The translations under genes and the position numbers were made by a program. Positions 56,491 through 64,000 of a stretch of DNA of 64,000 bases are shown piece after piece; position 1 is the stretch's first letter, and each line of letters begins with the position of its first letter. The stretch is from Campylobacter rectus (GTDB lineage: Bacteria > Campylobacterota > Campylobacteria > Campylobacterales > Campylobacteraceae). The notes below the pieces were generated by a model that was given only the letters and a program-made list of their open reading frames with translations, was not told the origin of the DNA and searched no databases. The stretch is taken from contig NZ_CP012543.1 of the NCBI RefSeq assembly GCF_004803795.1, positions 434,001 through 498,000 of the forward strand, written 5' to 3'.

Positions 56491-57745
56491 AAATATTAAA
56501 GGCGCAATTCCTAAATGGAGATTTGAAAGTTTTGATAGCTATCCAAAGTGGAATATCAAAAAATTGGGTTGCCTCATGAAACCAATTAATGAGCGTGCTG
56601 GAGATAAAAAATATGTTCTTATGAGCGTAACATCTGGAGTGGGACTTATTCCACAGGTTGAAAAATTTGGGAGAGAAATAGCAGGAAATTCATATAAAAA
56701 TTACTATGTAATTCGGAAAAATGATTTTGCATATAATAAAAGCTCAACTAAAGAATTTCCAGAAGGATATATATCAATGCTCAAAGAATATGAAGAAGCT
56801 GCTATTCCAAATAGTATTTTTACTTGTTTTAGAGTTATTGATGATGAATATGAACCTCTATTTTTTGAGCAACTTTTTAACACTAACTATCATGGAAAAT
56901 GGTTAAGAAAATATATTGAAATTGGAGCCAGAGCTCATGGGGCATTAAGTATTGATACTAAGCATTTGTGGAATATGCCTGTTGCTGTGCCAAAGCTGCC
57001 AGAGCAACAAAAAATCGCGGACTGTTTATCTTCTATCGATGACCTTATTTCTGCCGAAGAAAAGAAATTATTATTGCTGAATGACTATAAAAAAGGCTGG
57101 ATGCAAAAGTTGTTCCCAGCCGAAGGGAAGACAGTTCCTGAATGGAGATTTCCAGAATTTAAAGATAGTGAGGGATGGGAAAAGTTGAATATAAAGAAGG
57201 CTTGTTATCCCTCATATAGCGGAGGAACTCCAGTTACTTCTAAAAAAGAATATTATAATGGCGATATTCCATTTATTAGATCAGGTGAAATAGGTAAGGA
57301 AAAAACAGAGTTGTTTTTAACCTCAGAGGGATTGGATAATTCTTCTGCTAAAATGATTGAAAAAGGAGATGTTTTAATGGCTCTTTATGGAGCGAATAGT
57401 GGTGATGTTGCAATATCGCCAATTAAAGGAGCTATTAACCAAGCAATTCTGTGTTTGAGGCATAAAAATAATAATGCTTTTTTATATCATTATCTTGCAT
57501 TTAAGAAAAATTGGATAGTCAGAACATATATACAAGGGGGGCAGGGAAATTTATCTGGAGAAATTGTAAAGTCAATTGAACTTTGTTCTCCACAAGAACC
57601 TGACGAACAAAATAGAATTGCAGCTTTCTTATCCGTTATAGATGAGTTGACAAGCAACCAAAAAGAAAAAATAGAAGCATTAAAACAACATAAAACAGCA
57701 TTGATGCAAGGATTGTTTCCTTCTATTGAGGAGGTTTGTAAATGA
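56483..57745 (+). CDS. hsdS: Type I R-M specificity subunit
   Basis: 420 aa with two target-recognition domains, each followed by a conserved helical spacer: VPKLPEQQKIADCLSSIDDL… at ~170-210 and EPDEQNRIAAFLSVIDELTS… at ~380-410. Each half opens with a W-R-F-(E/P)-(S/E)-F block (residues ~12 and ~222). The first half recognises one half of a bipartite target and the second half the other; the target cannot be read from sequence. Overlaps hsdR by 8 bp and prrC by 4 bp. Confidence 0.92.
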   Translation: MSKNIKGAIPKWRFESFDSYPKWNIKKLGCLMKPINERAGDKKYVLMSVTSGVGLIPQVEKFGREIAGNSYKNYYVIRKNDFAYNKSSTKEFPEGYISMLKEYEEAAIPNSIFTCFRVIDDEYEPLFFEQLFNTNYHGKWLRKYIEIGARAHGALSIDTKHLWNMPVAVPKLPEQQKIADCLSSIDDLISAEEKKLLLLNDYKKGWMQKLFPAEGKTVPEWRFPEFKDSEGWEKLNIKKACYPSYSGGTPVTSKKEYYNGDIPFIRSGEIGKEKTELFLTSEGLDNSSAKMIEKGDVLMALYGANSGDVAISPIKGAINQAILCLRHKNNNAFLYHYLAFKKNWIVRTYIQGGQGNLSGEIVKSIELCSPQEPDEQNRIAAFLSVIDELTSNQKEKIEALKQHKTALMQGLFPSIEEVCK

Positions 57746-59058
57746 GTATGAATATCCCCAAAAGCTTCACAAGAGAAGAATTTCAAAAACTAACAAACAA
57801 AACCTTAGGAAATAAACCTCAGGATAATAATCCATTTCAGCAATATAAAAAAATAATTACGGATAGTTATAAAAAAGATAGAGGTTCTGGAAATTATATT
57901 TTGAAAGAAGGATTATCTAATGAAGCACTTGCAAACATTGATTTTATTTTTAAAAGAATTGGATATAAAGAATTTAATTCAATTAGAGAAATTGCTGAAT
58001 ATTTTAAAAGATTATTGGAGGAGAAAAAATACATTGTTTTATTTGCTTATAACGGAACGGGTAAAACAAGACTTTCTGGTGAGTTTAAGTCTTTAGGGCA
58101 ACATTTAAACGAAGAAACTGGAGAAAAAACAGCAGATACACTCTATTACAATGCTTTTACAGAAGATTTGTTTTATTGGGATAATGATTTAGACAATGAT
58201 ACGGAGCGTGTGTTAAAGTTCAATAAGAGTTCTCGCTTTTTCAATGGATTAAAAGATCTTGATATGGATAACAGGATTCGCCCGCTTTTTCAGCGATATG
58301 CTGACTTTGATTTTAGTATCAATTATGATGATGCATCTATAAATTTTTATAGAGAAGAATCTACGCAAAGAATAGACAATATTAAGGTGTCTCGGGGCGA
58401 AGAGAACATCTTTATTTGGTGCTTTTTCTTGGCTATTGTCCAATTGGTAATAGACAAAGCGGAGGCATATGAGTGGGTAAAATATATTTATGTAGATGAT
58501 CCGATATCTTCTTTGGATGATAACAATGTAATTGCCGTAGCTAGTCATTTGGCGGCACTTATGAAAGGAGAAGGTGTAAAAGTTATCGTATCATCACATC
58601 ACACATTGTTTTTTAATGTTTTGTGTAATGAAATTAGCAGAGCTGAGCAGTTATTTTTGCAAAAAAGCAAAGACAACGCTACGTATATTTTAAAAGATAC
58701 TACCAAAACGCCGTTTTTTCATCATGTTGCATTATTGAAAGAATTAAAAAAAGCGTCCGATACCGATATATTATACACTTATCATTTCAATATATTGAGA
58801 AACATATTAGAAAAAACAGCATCATTTCATGGTTACGCTCATTTTTCTTCATGCATTAGAAAAGGTGATGCGGAAAATGAGCCAGTATATACAAGGATAG
58901 TCAACCTTTTGAGTCATGGAAATTATTCTTTATTTGATCCTAAAGAAATGGTAGAGGAAAATAAAGAATATTTTAGAAACATCCTTAATAACTTTTTGGA
59001 AGACTATAATTTTAATCAGAGAATATTTGGGGAAACTCAAAATCAGAAGGAAGAGTAA
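57742..59058 (+). CDS. prrC: PrrC-like anticodon nuclease
   Basis: 438 aa. ABC-type NTPase part: Walker A NGTGKTR (104-110), the PrrC-specific YYNAFTEDLFYWDNDL (135-150), signature VSRGEEN (216-222), Walker B YVDDP with D-loop SSLDD (250-260), switch His in SSHHTLF (284-290). C-terminal nuclease part: R353 and E357 in LRNILEKTASF, and H392 in NLLSHGN, which match the R…E…H triad of E. coli PrrC (R320, E324, H356 as I recall). PrrC cleaves the tRNA-Lys anticodon loop, and is held silent by the type I R-M complex until a phage anti-restriction factor disables it. Here it is the third gene of hsdR–hsdS–prrC–hsdM. A long N-terminal extension (about 95 residues before Walker A) is longer than in my memory of E. 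coli PrrC. Confidence 0.88.
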   Translation: MSMNIPKSFTREEFQKLTNKTLGNKPQDNNPFQQYKKIITDSYKKDRGSGNYILKEGLSNEALANIDFIFKRIGYKEFNSIREIAEYFKRLLEEKKYIVLFAYNGTGKTRLSGEFKSLGQHLNEETGEKTADTLYYNAFTEDLFYWDNDLDNDTERVLKFNKSSRFFNGLKDLDMDNRIRPLFQRYADFDFSINYDDASINFYREESTQRIDNIKVSRGEENIFIWCFFLAIVQLVIDKAEAYEWVKYIYVDDPISSLDDNNVIAVASHLAALMKGEGVKVIVSSHHTLFFNVLCNEISRAEQLFLQKSKDNATYILKDTTKTPFFHHVALLKELKKASDTDILYTYHFNILRNILEKTASFHGYAHFSSCIRKGDAENEPVYTRIVNLLSHGNYSLFDPKEMVEENKEYFRNILNNFLEDYNFNQRIFGETQNQKEE

Positions 59059-60854
59059 TGAATGACATACAACAAAAACAATTAGGATCAGCCCTTTGGG
59101 GAATCGCCGATAAACTTAGAGGCACTATGAATGCAGACGATTTTCGTGACTATATGTTATCTTTTCTTTTCCTAAGATATCTTTCAGACAATTATGAAAC
59201 TGCGGCAAATAAGGAGCTTGGCAAAGAGTATATGGATTGTGAGAAAGAAATTGAAAACATAAAAAACAGTGGAAACATAGATCAATTTATAGCTGAATTA
59301 AAATCAAAAGTGATAGATTACTTTAACATGTTGCCCATAAGCAAGTTGCCTGTAAAAGAGAACGAGACAAATAATGAGATTATCCAAAGAGCAAGACAAA
59401 CTCTTGTCGATGAATATGTCAGCTTACTTGAAAGTCAGAAGCTAACTCCTTTGAGTTTATGGTATATCAATAATTTGGATCAAGTATCTTTTTTTGAAAA
59501 GCAGATGCGTAAAAAGGTTCATTTTGTAATTAAGCCGCAATACTTATGGAGCAATATTTACGAGCTATCACGGACACAAAACAATCAACTTTTGAAGACT
59601 TTGCAAGCCGGTTTTAAATTTATTGAAAATGAATCGTTTGATAGTACATTTTATGGACTATTTTCAGAGGTGAATCTTGATTCGGATAAATTGGGTAAAA
59701 ATTATCAATTACGTAATGAAATGCTTTGCTCTATAATAACAGAAATTGCTGAGAAACTTGCGGAGTTTACTAATGAAATAGATTTACTAGGCAATGCCTA
59801 TGAGTATTTGATAGGGCAATTCGCAGCTGGTTCCGGTAAAAAAGCCGGAGAATTTTATACCCCACAGCAGATTTCTAATATTCTTTCCAGAATTGTTATA
59901 TTGGATAGCCATAAACCGGAGTTAGGAAAAAGGGATTTTATAAATAATCTTTTGGATTTCGCATGTGGTTCCGGTTCATTGCTTATCAATGTAAAAAAGC
60001 ATCTTGAACCAAATAGTATTAGCCAAATATATGGACAAGAGAAGAATATAACGACATATAACCTTGCACGAATGAATATGTTATTACATGGGTTTAAGGA
60101 TTCGGAGTTTCAAATTTTTCACGGAGATTCTTTGTTAAATGATTGGTCGTTGCTCAATGAAATGAATCCGGCTAAAAAGTTGGAGTGTGATGCTGTAGTA
60201 GCAAATCCACCTTTTAGTTATCGATGGGAACCGGATGATACATTAGCCGAAGATTTTCGCTTTAAAAGTTATGGACTTGCACCAAAGTCGGCAGCTGATT
60301 TTGCGTTTTTACTACATGGATTTCATTTTTTGAGCAAAAATGGAACTATGGCAATTATCTTGCCTCATGGCGTATTGTTCCGAGGGGGTGCAGAAGAGAA
60401 AATTAGAACTAAACTTCTGAAAGACGGAAATATTGATGCAGTGATCGGACTGCCGGCTAATTTATTCTTTTCAACAGGAATACCGGTTTGCATTCTTGTA
60501 TTGAAAAAATGCAAGGAACCTGATGATGTATTATTTATCAATGCAAGTGAATATTACGAAAAAGGGAAAAGACAAAATGTTCTTTTACCTGAACATATAG
60601 ACAAGATTGTTGAGACATATCAGTTCCGTAGGGAAGATGACAAGAGGTATTCACGTCGTGTATCCATGGGAGAAATTGAGAAAAATGGATATAACTTAAA
60701 TATTTCTCGATATGTAAGCACAGCTCCTAAAGAAGAAATCATTGACATCGAAGAAGTAGCAAAGGAATTGAGGACAATAGAGTATGACATCAAAAAGGCA
60801 AAAGATGCTCATAATATATTCTTGAAAGAGCTTGGTCTTGAACAACTACCATAA
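59058..60854 (+). CDS. hsdM: Type I R-M methyltransferase subunit
   Basis: 598 aa N6-adenine methyltransferase. N-terminal helical HsdM domain (SALWGIADKLRGTMNADDFRDYMLSFLFLRYLSD), SAM-binding motif I LLDFACGSGSLLIN (~299-312), catalytic motif IV NPPF (383-386). A ~110-residue insert before the core is longer than in EcoKI HsdM. Methylates adenine in the target recognised by HsdS and forms the M2S1 core to which HsdR and PrrC bind. Its ATG overlaps the prrC stop by one base, so all four genes are translated from one message. Confidence 0.93.
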   Translation: MNDIQQKQLGSALWGIADKLRGTMNADDFRDYMLSFLFLRYLSDNYETAANKELGKEYMDCEKEIENIKNSGNIDQFIAELKSKVIDYFNMLPISKLPVKENETNNEIIQRARQTLVDEYVSLLESQKLTPLSLWYINNLDQVSFFEKQMRKKVHFVIKPQYLWSNIYELSRTQNNQLLKTLQAGFKFIENESFDSTFYGLFSEVNLDSDKLGKNYQLRNEMLCSIITEIAEKLAEFTNEIDLLGNAYEYLIGQFAAGSGKKAGEFYTPQQISNILSRIVILDSHKPELGKRDFINNLLDFACGSGSLLINVKKHLEPNSISQIYGQEKNITTYNLARMNMLLHGFKDSEFQIFHGDSLLNDWSLLNEMNPAKKLECDAVVANPPFSYRWEPDDTLAEDFRFKSYGLAPKSAADFAFLLHGFHFLSKNGTMAIILPHGVLFRGGAEEKIRTKLLKDGNIDAVIGLPANLFFSTGIPVCILVLKKCKEPDDVLFINASEYYEKGKRQNVLLPEHIDKIVETYQFRREDDKRYSRRVSMGEIEKNGYNLNISRYVSTAPKEEIIDIEEVAKELRTIEYDIKKAKDAHNIFLKELGLEQLP

Positions 60855-61156
60855 GATTTTAAGAAATATATAAATGCCCATTATAAAGTAAAGAGAATAT
60901 AAAAAATTTGAAAGCACGAAATGTGTCAGAGGATGAAGAATATAAACATTAAGAAATGATATTTTATTTGATTTAATAGATGGAGTCTTAATATTGGTCG
61001 TTTAAAATAGAGTTAATAAAATTATATGGACAGGCAATAGACGCAGGCGTTTCTGTTTAAATTTTTAGGCTCAATTAATATTTATAGAATAACCCCCATC
61101 AACAAATCGTCTGAAAATTTTTGCTACAATGACGCGTAAATTTACGAAAGGGAAAA
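60855..61156. other. Right edge of the R-M island, IS-end remnant
   Basis: 302 bp, AT-rich up to about 61060. GGCTCAATTAA (61068-61078) is identical to the first 11 bases of the IS1595-like left end and may be a trace of a lost copy. No gene is seen; the cupin gene follows. Confidence 0.5.
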
Positions 61157-61801
61157 ATGACTGAAATTTACAATCTAAGCGCCGACACGAAAGTGATCGC
61201 AAAAAGCGTTGTTAGCAAGAGAATTTTTGATTGCGAGAACGCTCACGTCGATGTGTTCGCCTTTGATGCGGGCGAGGAGCTAGATCACGAGATGCTATTT
61301 TGCGACAGCCTCGCGTGGGTCGTGGAGGGCGGCGCGAGCTTGCACTACGGCGAAAAGCAGATGCGCTTAGGCGGCGAACAGGCCTGCCTGATAGAGAAAA
61401 AAGTGTGGCGAAAATTAGTTTTCAACAAACCGACGAAATACGTCTCAATCGATTTTAAGGAGGACTTAATGATAGATCATTTACCTAAGGCGGCTATTTT
61501 TAGCCTAGCGGGCGCAGTCGAATACGAAGAAGGCAAAATCGTGAGCAAAACGCTCGTAAAAAACGAAAGCGGCTCGATGTCGCTGCTATCGTTTTCAAAA
61601 GACCAACAACTCTCCACTCACGCAGCTCCGGGCGACGCGCTACTTATCGCGCTTGAGGGCGAGATGAAGCTAACTATCGGCGACGAGCATTTTGATATCA
61701 AAAAGGGCGATACTATCGTGCTTCCGGGCAAAATCCCGCACGCGCTAAAAATCGCCGATAAATTTAAAATGCTGCTTATCGTAACAAAGGACAAGATGTA
61801 G
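61157..61801 (+). CDS. Bicupin-like domain protein
   Basis: 214 aa with two beta-barrel halves. The first half has HEMLFCDSLAWVVEGGASLHYG (no full metal motif). The second has STHAAPGDALLIALEGEMKLTIGDEHFDIKKGDTIVLPGKIPHAL, a good cupin 2 pattern with metal ligands H (in STHA), E and H (in PHAL). Function unknown; could be a metal-dependent small-molecule enzyme or a sensor. ATG 61157 follows AAAGGGAAAA. Single-gene transcription unit. Confidence 0.8.
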   Translation: MTEIYNLSADTKVIAKSVVSKRIFDCENAHVDVFAFDAGEELDHEMLFCDSLAWVVEGGASLHYGEKQMRLGGEQACLIEKKVWRKLVFNKPTKYVSIDFKEDLMIDHLPKAAIFSLAGAVEYEEGKIVSKTLVKNESGSMSLLSFSKDQQLSTHAAPGDALLIALEGEMKLTIGDEHFDIKKGDTIVLPGKIPHALKIADKFKMLLIVTKDKM

Positions 61802-61836
61802 GGTTTGGGTGCTAGCCCCGACCGATTGGGAAATAT

Positions 61837-63279
61837 ATGGCAAGATTTATAATAGATGATGAAAATATAAGCATAGATAATCTAGCGACGCTAAAAAAGC
61901 TGGGCGAAAAAGATAAAATTTATATCGTAACCAACAATAGGCAAAAGCTAAGTATCTCGGTTTTAGCATGGTTTTTTGCGCGAAAAATCAAAATAAAAAT
62001 TATACTTTTAGAAAGTGCGCACAAGGACTACGCCGATAAAATAATTACATTTTTAATGGGCAAACTCTCGCATAAAAAAGGCAAAATTTATATCGTCAGC
62101 AACGATAAATTTTACGATGACGTGATAGAGTTTTTTAATAAACAAGATAAAAACGGCGGCAAATTTTATAAACTCAAATTTGACTTCAGCCGCTCGCAAA
62201 CGGCGCAGCTAATTGAAGAAAATCAAGACCAAATCGCGATTTTGATAAGAAATTCCGGCAGTCTTAGCGAGCTTCATATGAAATTTATCTCGAAATTCGG
62301 CAGCAAAAACGGAGCCGGCGTGTATAACGCGCTCAAGGAGGATGCGAGGAAAATTTACAAAAACTCTCAAAGCGCGCTTCTTGAAAATCCGCAAAAACGT
62401 GATGTGAAGCAGATCGCCGCGCTAAAATCGGAAAAATTTCCGATAAATAACGAGAGCGGCTGGCGGGAATTTAACGAGCGAGAAAGATCGCAGCTGGGAA
62501 TAAATTTGAGCGACGAGTCGGCTTTGCGAGCCCAAAATGATGCGACGAATAGGCAAAATTTAGAAAATTATTCGCAAAATGTTCAAATTTTACGGCCGGG
62601 CAATCCTGCTCCTTTAGAAAGCAAAAGGGGTTCTGCGGCAGATGCCGGGCAAATTTTAGTTAAGGCGCAAGCGGCCAATGCTACGGAGCGAAATTTAGGC
62701 GGCGGAAATGAAGCGCAAGAAGAGCAAGCAAGGAGCGCCGAGCACGATCTAAACGGTAAAAGCGTTTTTGAATCGGGGCGAGCGGGAGACGAAGCGCAAA
62801 ATTTGAACGATGAAGGATGCGTTTTTCGGGCTGAGCGATTAGGCGGCGCGGATCAAAATTTAATCGACCAAAGCGATTTTGAAATAAAATCGGCGGGCGA
62901 TGCGGAGCAAAAATTTGGCGTAGAGTCGGCCGCTAAGGAGCTAGCGGTTGATAATTTGCAGAAAAATCCGCAATCTAAACGTCAGCCGCAAACTCAAAAG
63001 GCAAAACAAACCGTTTCTCAAAACGAAACGAAGAATAAAACTAAAGCCGGGGCGAAAAACGGCTCTGAAAATACGGCAAAAACGCAGTCCGCGCTCAAAA
63101 TCGACGAGAGCAAAAAGCAAGAGATCAGAAAAATAGCGTTTGATAGTAAAAATTTGGGCGATTTTCATAACGGCTTGGTTAAAAAATACGGTGCAGACGC
63201 CGCAAATAAGCTCTACAAGACGCTAAAGCAAAAAGCCAAAGAGTATCTGAATAAGCGCGCGGCAAAGGCTAAAGTTTAG
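61837..63279 (+). CDS. PIN/NYN-like N-terminal domain protein with low-complexity middle
   Basis: 480 aa. Residues 1-110 look like a PIN/NYN-type fold: FIIDDENIS (acidic D-x-E-N after a first strand), KDKIYIVTNN, KGKIYIVSNDKFYDDVIEFF. Residues ~140-190 add a helical SLSELHMKFISKFGSKNGAGVYNALK block, and the C-terminus repeats a similar one (NLGDFHNGLVKKYGADAANKLYKTLKQKAKEYL). Between, ~200 residues are Gln/Asn/Ala/Glu-rich and disordered, with loose repeats such as (E/D)QNL and GDEAQ. Similar proteins are in Campylobacter genomes, from memory, without known function; RNase activity would be inferred only. Confidence 0.65.
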   Translation: MARFIIDDENISIDNLATLKKLGEKDKIYIVTNNRQKLSISVLAWFFARKIKIKIILLESAHKDYADKIITFLMGKLSHKKGKIYIVSNDKFYDDVIEFFNKQDKNGGKFYKLKFDFSRSQTAQLIEENQDQIAILIRNSGSLSELHMKFISKFGSKNGAGVYNALKEDARKIYKNSQSALLENPQKRDVKQIAALKSEKFPINNESGWREFNERERSQLGINLSDESALRAQNDATNRQNLENYSQNVQILRPGNPAPLESKRGSAADAGQILVKAQAANATERNLGGGNEAQEEQARSAEHDLNGKSVFESGRAGDEAQNLNDEGCVFRAERLGGADQNLIDQSDFEIKSAGDAEQKFGVESAAKELAVDNLQKNPQSKRQPQTQKAKQTVSQNETKNKTKAGAKNGSENTAKTQSALKIDESKKQEIRKIAFDSKNLGDFHNGLVKKYGADAANKLYKTLKQKAKEYLNKRAAKAKV

Positions 63280-63602
63280 ATTATTTGCGTTGAGATTTTA
63301 AAATTTAACGACCGACGTATCGACATACGATATGTGGGTCGGTGCAGCCAAGATCAATGTTTTCGGGTTAAAATTTATCGTTTTTGCCTGCTTAAAATGC
63401 ATAGAGATTGTTTTACCGGCTTAAATTCTCTAAAATTTAGAGACGATAAAATTTGACGCTAAAGCCGAGCGGGTTTTACGAAGCATTCAAAAATTGAGCA
63501 AAATTGGCAAATAAGCGATTTTTGGATCGCGAAAAATTAAGCATAAATAATCTGTCGAATTCGGTAAAATTTGGACGCAAAATTATAAATTTAAGGGCGA
63601 AA
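63280..63602. other. Intergenic region, no gene seen
   Basis: 323 bp, AAATTT-rich. A weak inverted repeat ACCGAC (63312-63317) … GTCGGT (about 63338-63343) lies soon after the stop of the PIN-like gene. Confidence 0.5.
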
Positions 63603-64000
63603 ATGATCTATCTGGTCGGGTCGAATTTGAAATTTGAAGGCGTAAAAACGCTGGTTTTAAACGAGATCAAATTTAATAAATTTAGCGTAAATTTGGCTGA
63701 ATTCGACGCGCTGGTTTTGACCTCTAAAAACTCCGTAAACGCGCTAAAATTTAATCAAATTTCGCCCGCTGGTTTGCAAATTTACTCTATCGGCGAAGGC
63801 ACTAGCCGCGCGGCTAGGGAGTTTGGTTTCGCTCAAATTTACACTGCAAAAAACGCTCACGGAAACGACTTTGCCGCCGAGATCGCATCGCTTTTAAATG
63901 GCAAAAAAACGTTATTTTTAAGAGCGCGCGAGACGGCTTCTAGCGTAGGTGAAATTTTACGCGAGAGCGGCGTAAATTTGACGCAAATAATCGCTTATGA
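63603..64000 (+). CDS. hemD: Uroporphyrinogen-III synthase (3' end outside window)
   Basis: Starts at ATG 63603 (MIYLVGSNLKFEGVK) with AAGGGCG before it; runs off the right edge, 132 residues visible. HemD landmarks: EFDALVLTSKNSVNAL (family 'yDwlvfTSkngV.al'), LQIYSIGEGTSRAAREFGF, KKTLFLRARETAS. Converts hydroxymethylbilane to uroporphyrinogen III in haem synthesis. HemD is short (about 210-240 aa in Campylobacter), so roughly half is shown. Assigned by these patterns; the C-terminus is not visible. Confidence 0.8.
   Translation, partial: MIYLVGSNLKFEGVKTLVLNEIKFNKFSVNLAEFDALVLTSKNSVNALKFNQISPAGLQIYSIGEGTSRAAREFGFAQIYTAKNAHGNDFAAEIASLLNGKKTLFLRARETASSVGEILRESGVNLTQIIAY

Overview
The window looks like a chromosome segment of a Campylobacter of the oral/gastric group (rectus/showae/curvus-like). 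This is inferred from protein family types and gene order, not from a database match. Markers are the recR–racS–racR | dnaJ block, the coaX–hisG side facing gatC–(pilT)–cvpA–fur–lysS–glyA–DUF1882–SPOR–aroE, the eptC–dgkA pair, a dimeric (MazG-type) dUTPase and short-form HisG. The backbone is moderately GC-rich, with AAATTT-type words scattered through genes and especially through the spacers.

Layout. 1–12.9 kb: the end of a tannase-like hydrolase, a FecCD-type siderophore/haem ABC permease and ATPase, a glutamate dehydrogenase gene broken by many indels, then small housekeeping and membrane genes (EI24, dUTPase, PNPOx-like, EptC, DgkA, Bcr/CflA-type MFS). 13.4–25.1 kb: an AT-rich accessory island. 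It opens with a 24-nt tRNA 3'-end fragment (probable attachment-site remnant) and holds a decayed mazEF module, a 1357-aa Avs-like STAND NTPase with an N-terminal Mrr-type nuclease domain, a DUF4143-type ATPase behind a strong promoter and palindrome, a frameshifted tyrosine recombinase, and a mobilisation cluster (HTH, MobC, relaxase) bracketed by two inverted IS1595/ISXO2-like copies. 25.1–26.8 kb: spacer with a third, internally deleted IS copy.

26.8–39.9 kb: core metabolism and envelope genes (hisG, coaX, BamB-like lipoprotein, YfgM-like protein, then the gatC-to-aroE operon, an IS remnant, pyk). 40–42.1 kb: a decayed gene and another IS derivative. 42.1–46 kb: recR and the RacRS two-component system, divergent from dnaJ. 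46–47.7 kb: two decayed Sel1-repeat genes. 47.7–53.3 kb: uvrC, a DUF721-like protein, a small lipoprotein, nhaD, guaA.

53.3–60.9 kb: a second AT-rich defence locus, a type I restriction–modification operon in the order hsdR–hsdS–prrC–hsdM. The third gene is a PrrC-like anticodon nuclease with its ATPase motifs and the predicted R/E/H nuclease triad intact. It would be kept silent by the restriction complex and released if that complex is disabled. 61–64 kb: a bicupin protein, a PIN/NYN-like protein with a long low-complexity middle, and the start of hemD.

The two defence loci and the IS/mob island are the accessory content. Several neighbouring genes (gdhA, mazEF, integrase, the Sel1 genes, the 40 kb gene) are decayed. 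The IS copies carry short palindrome-rich inserts inside the transposase reading frame, which I cannot match to a described element.
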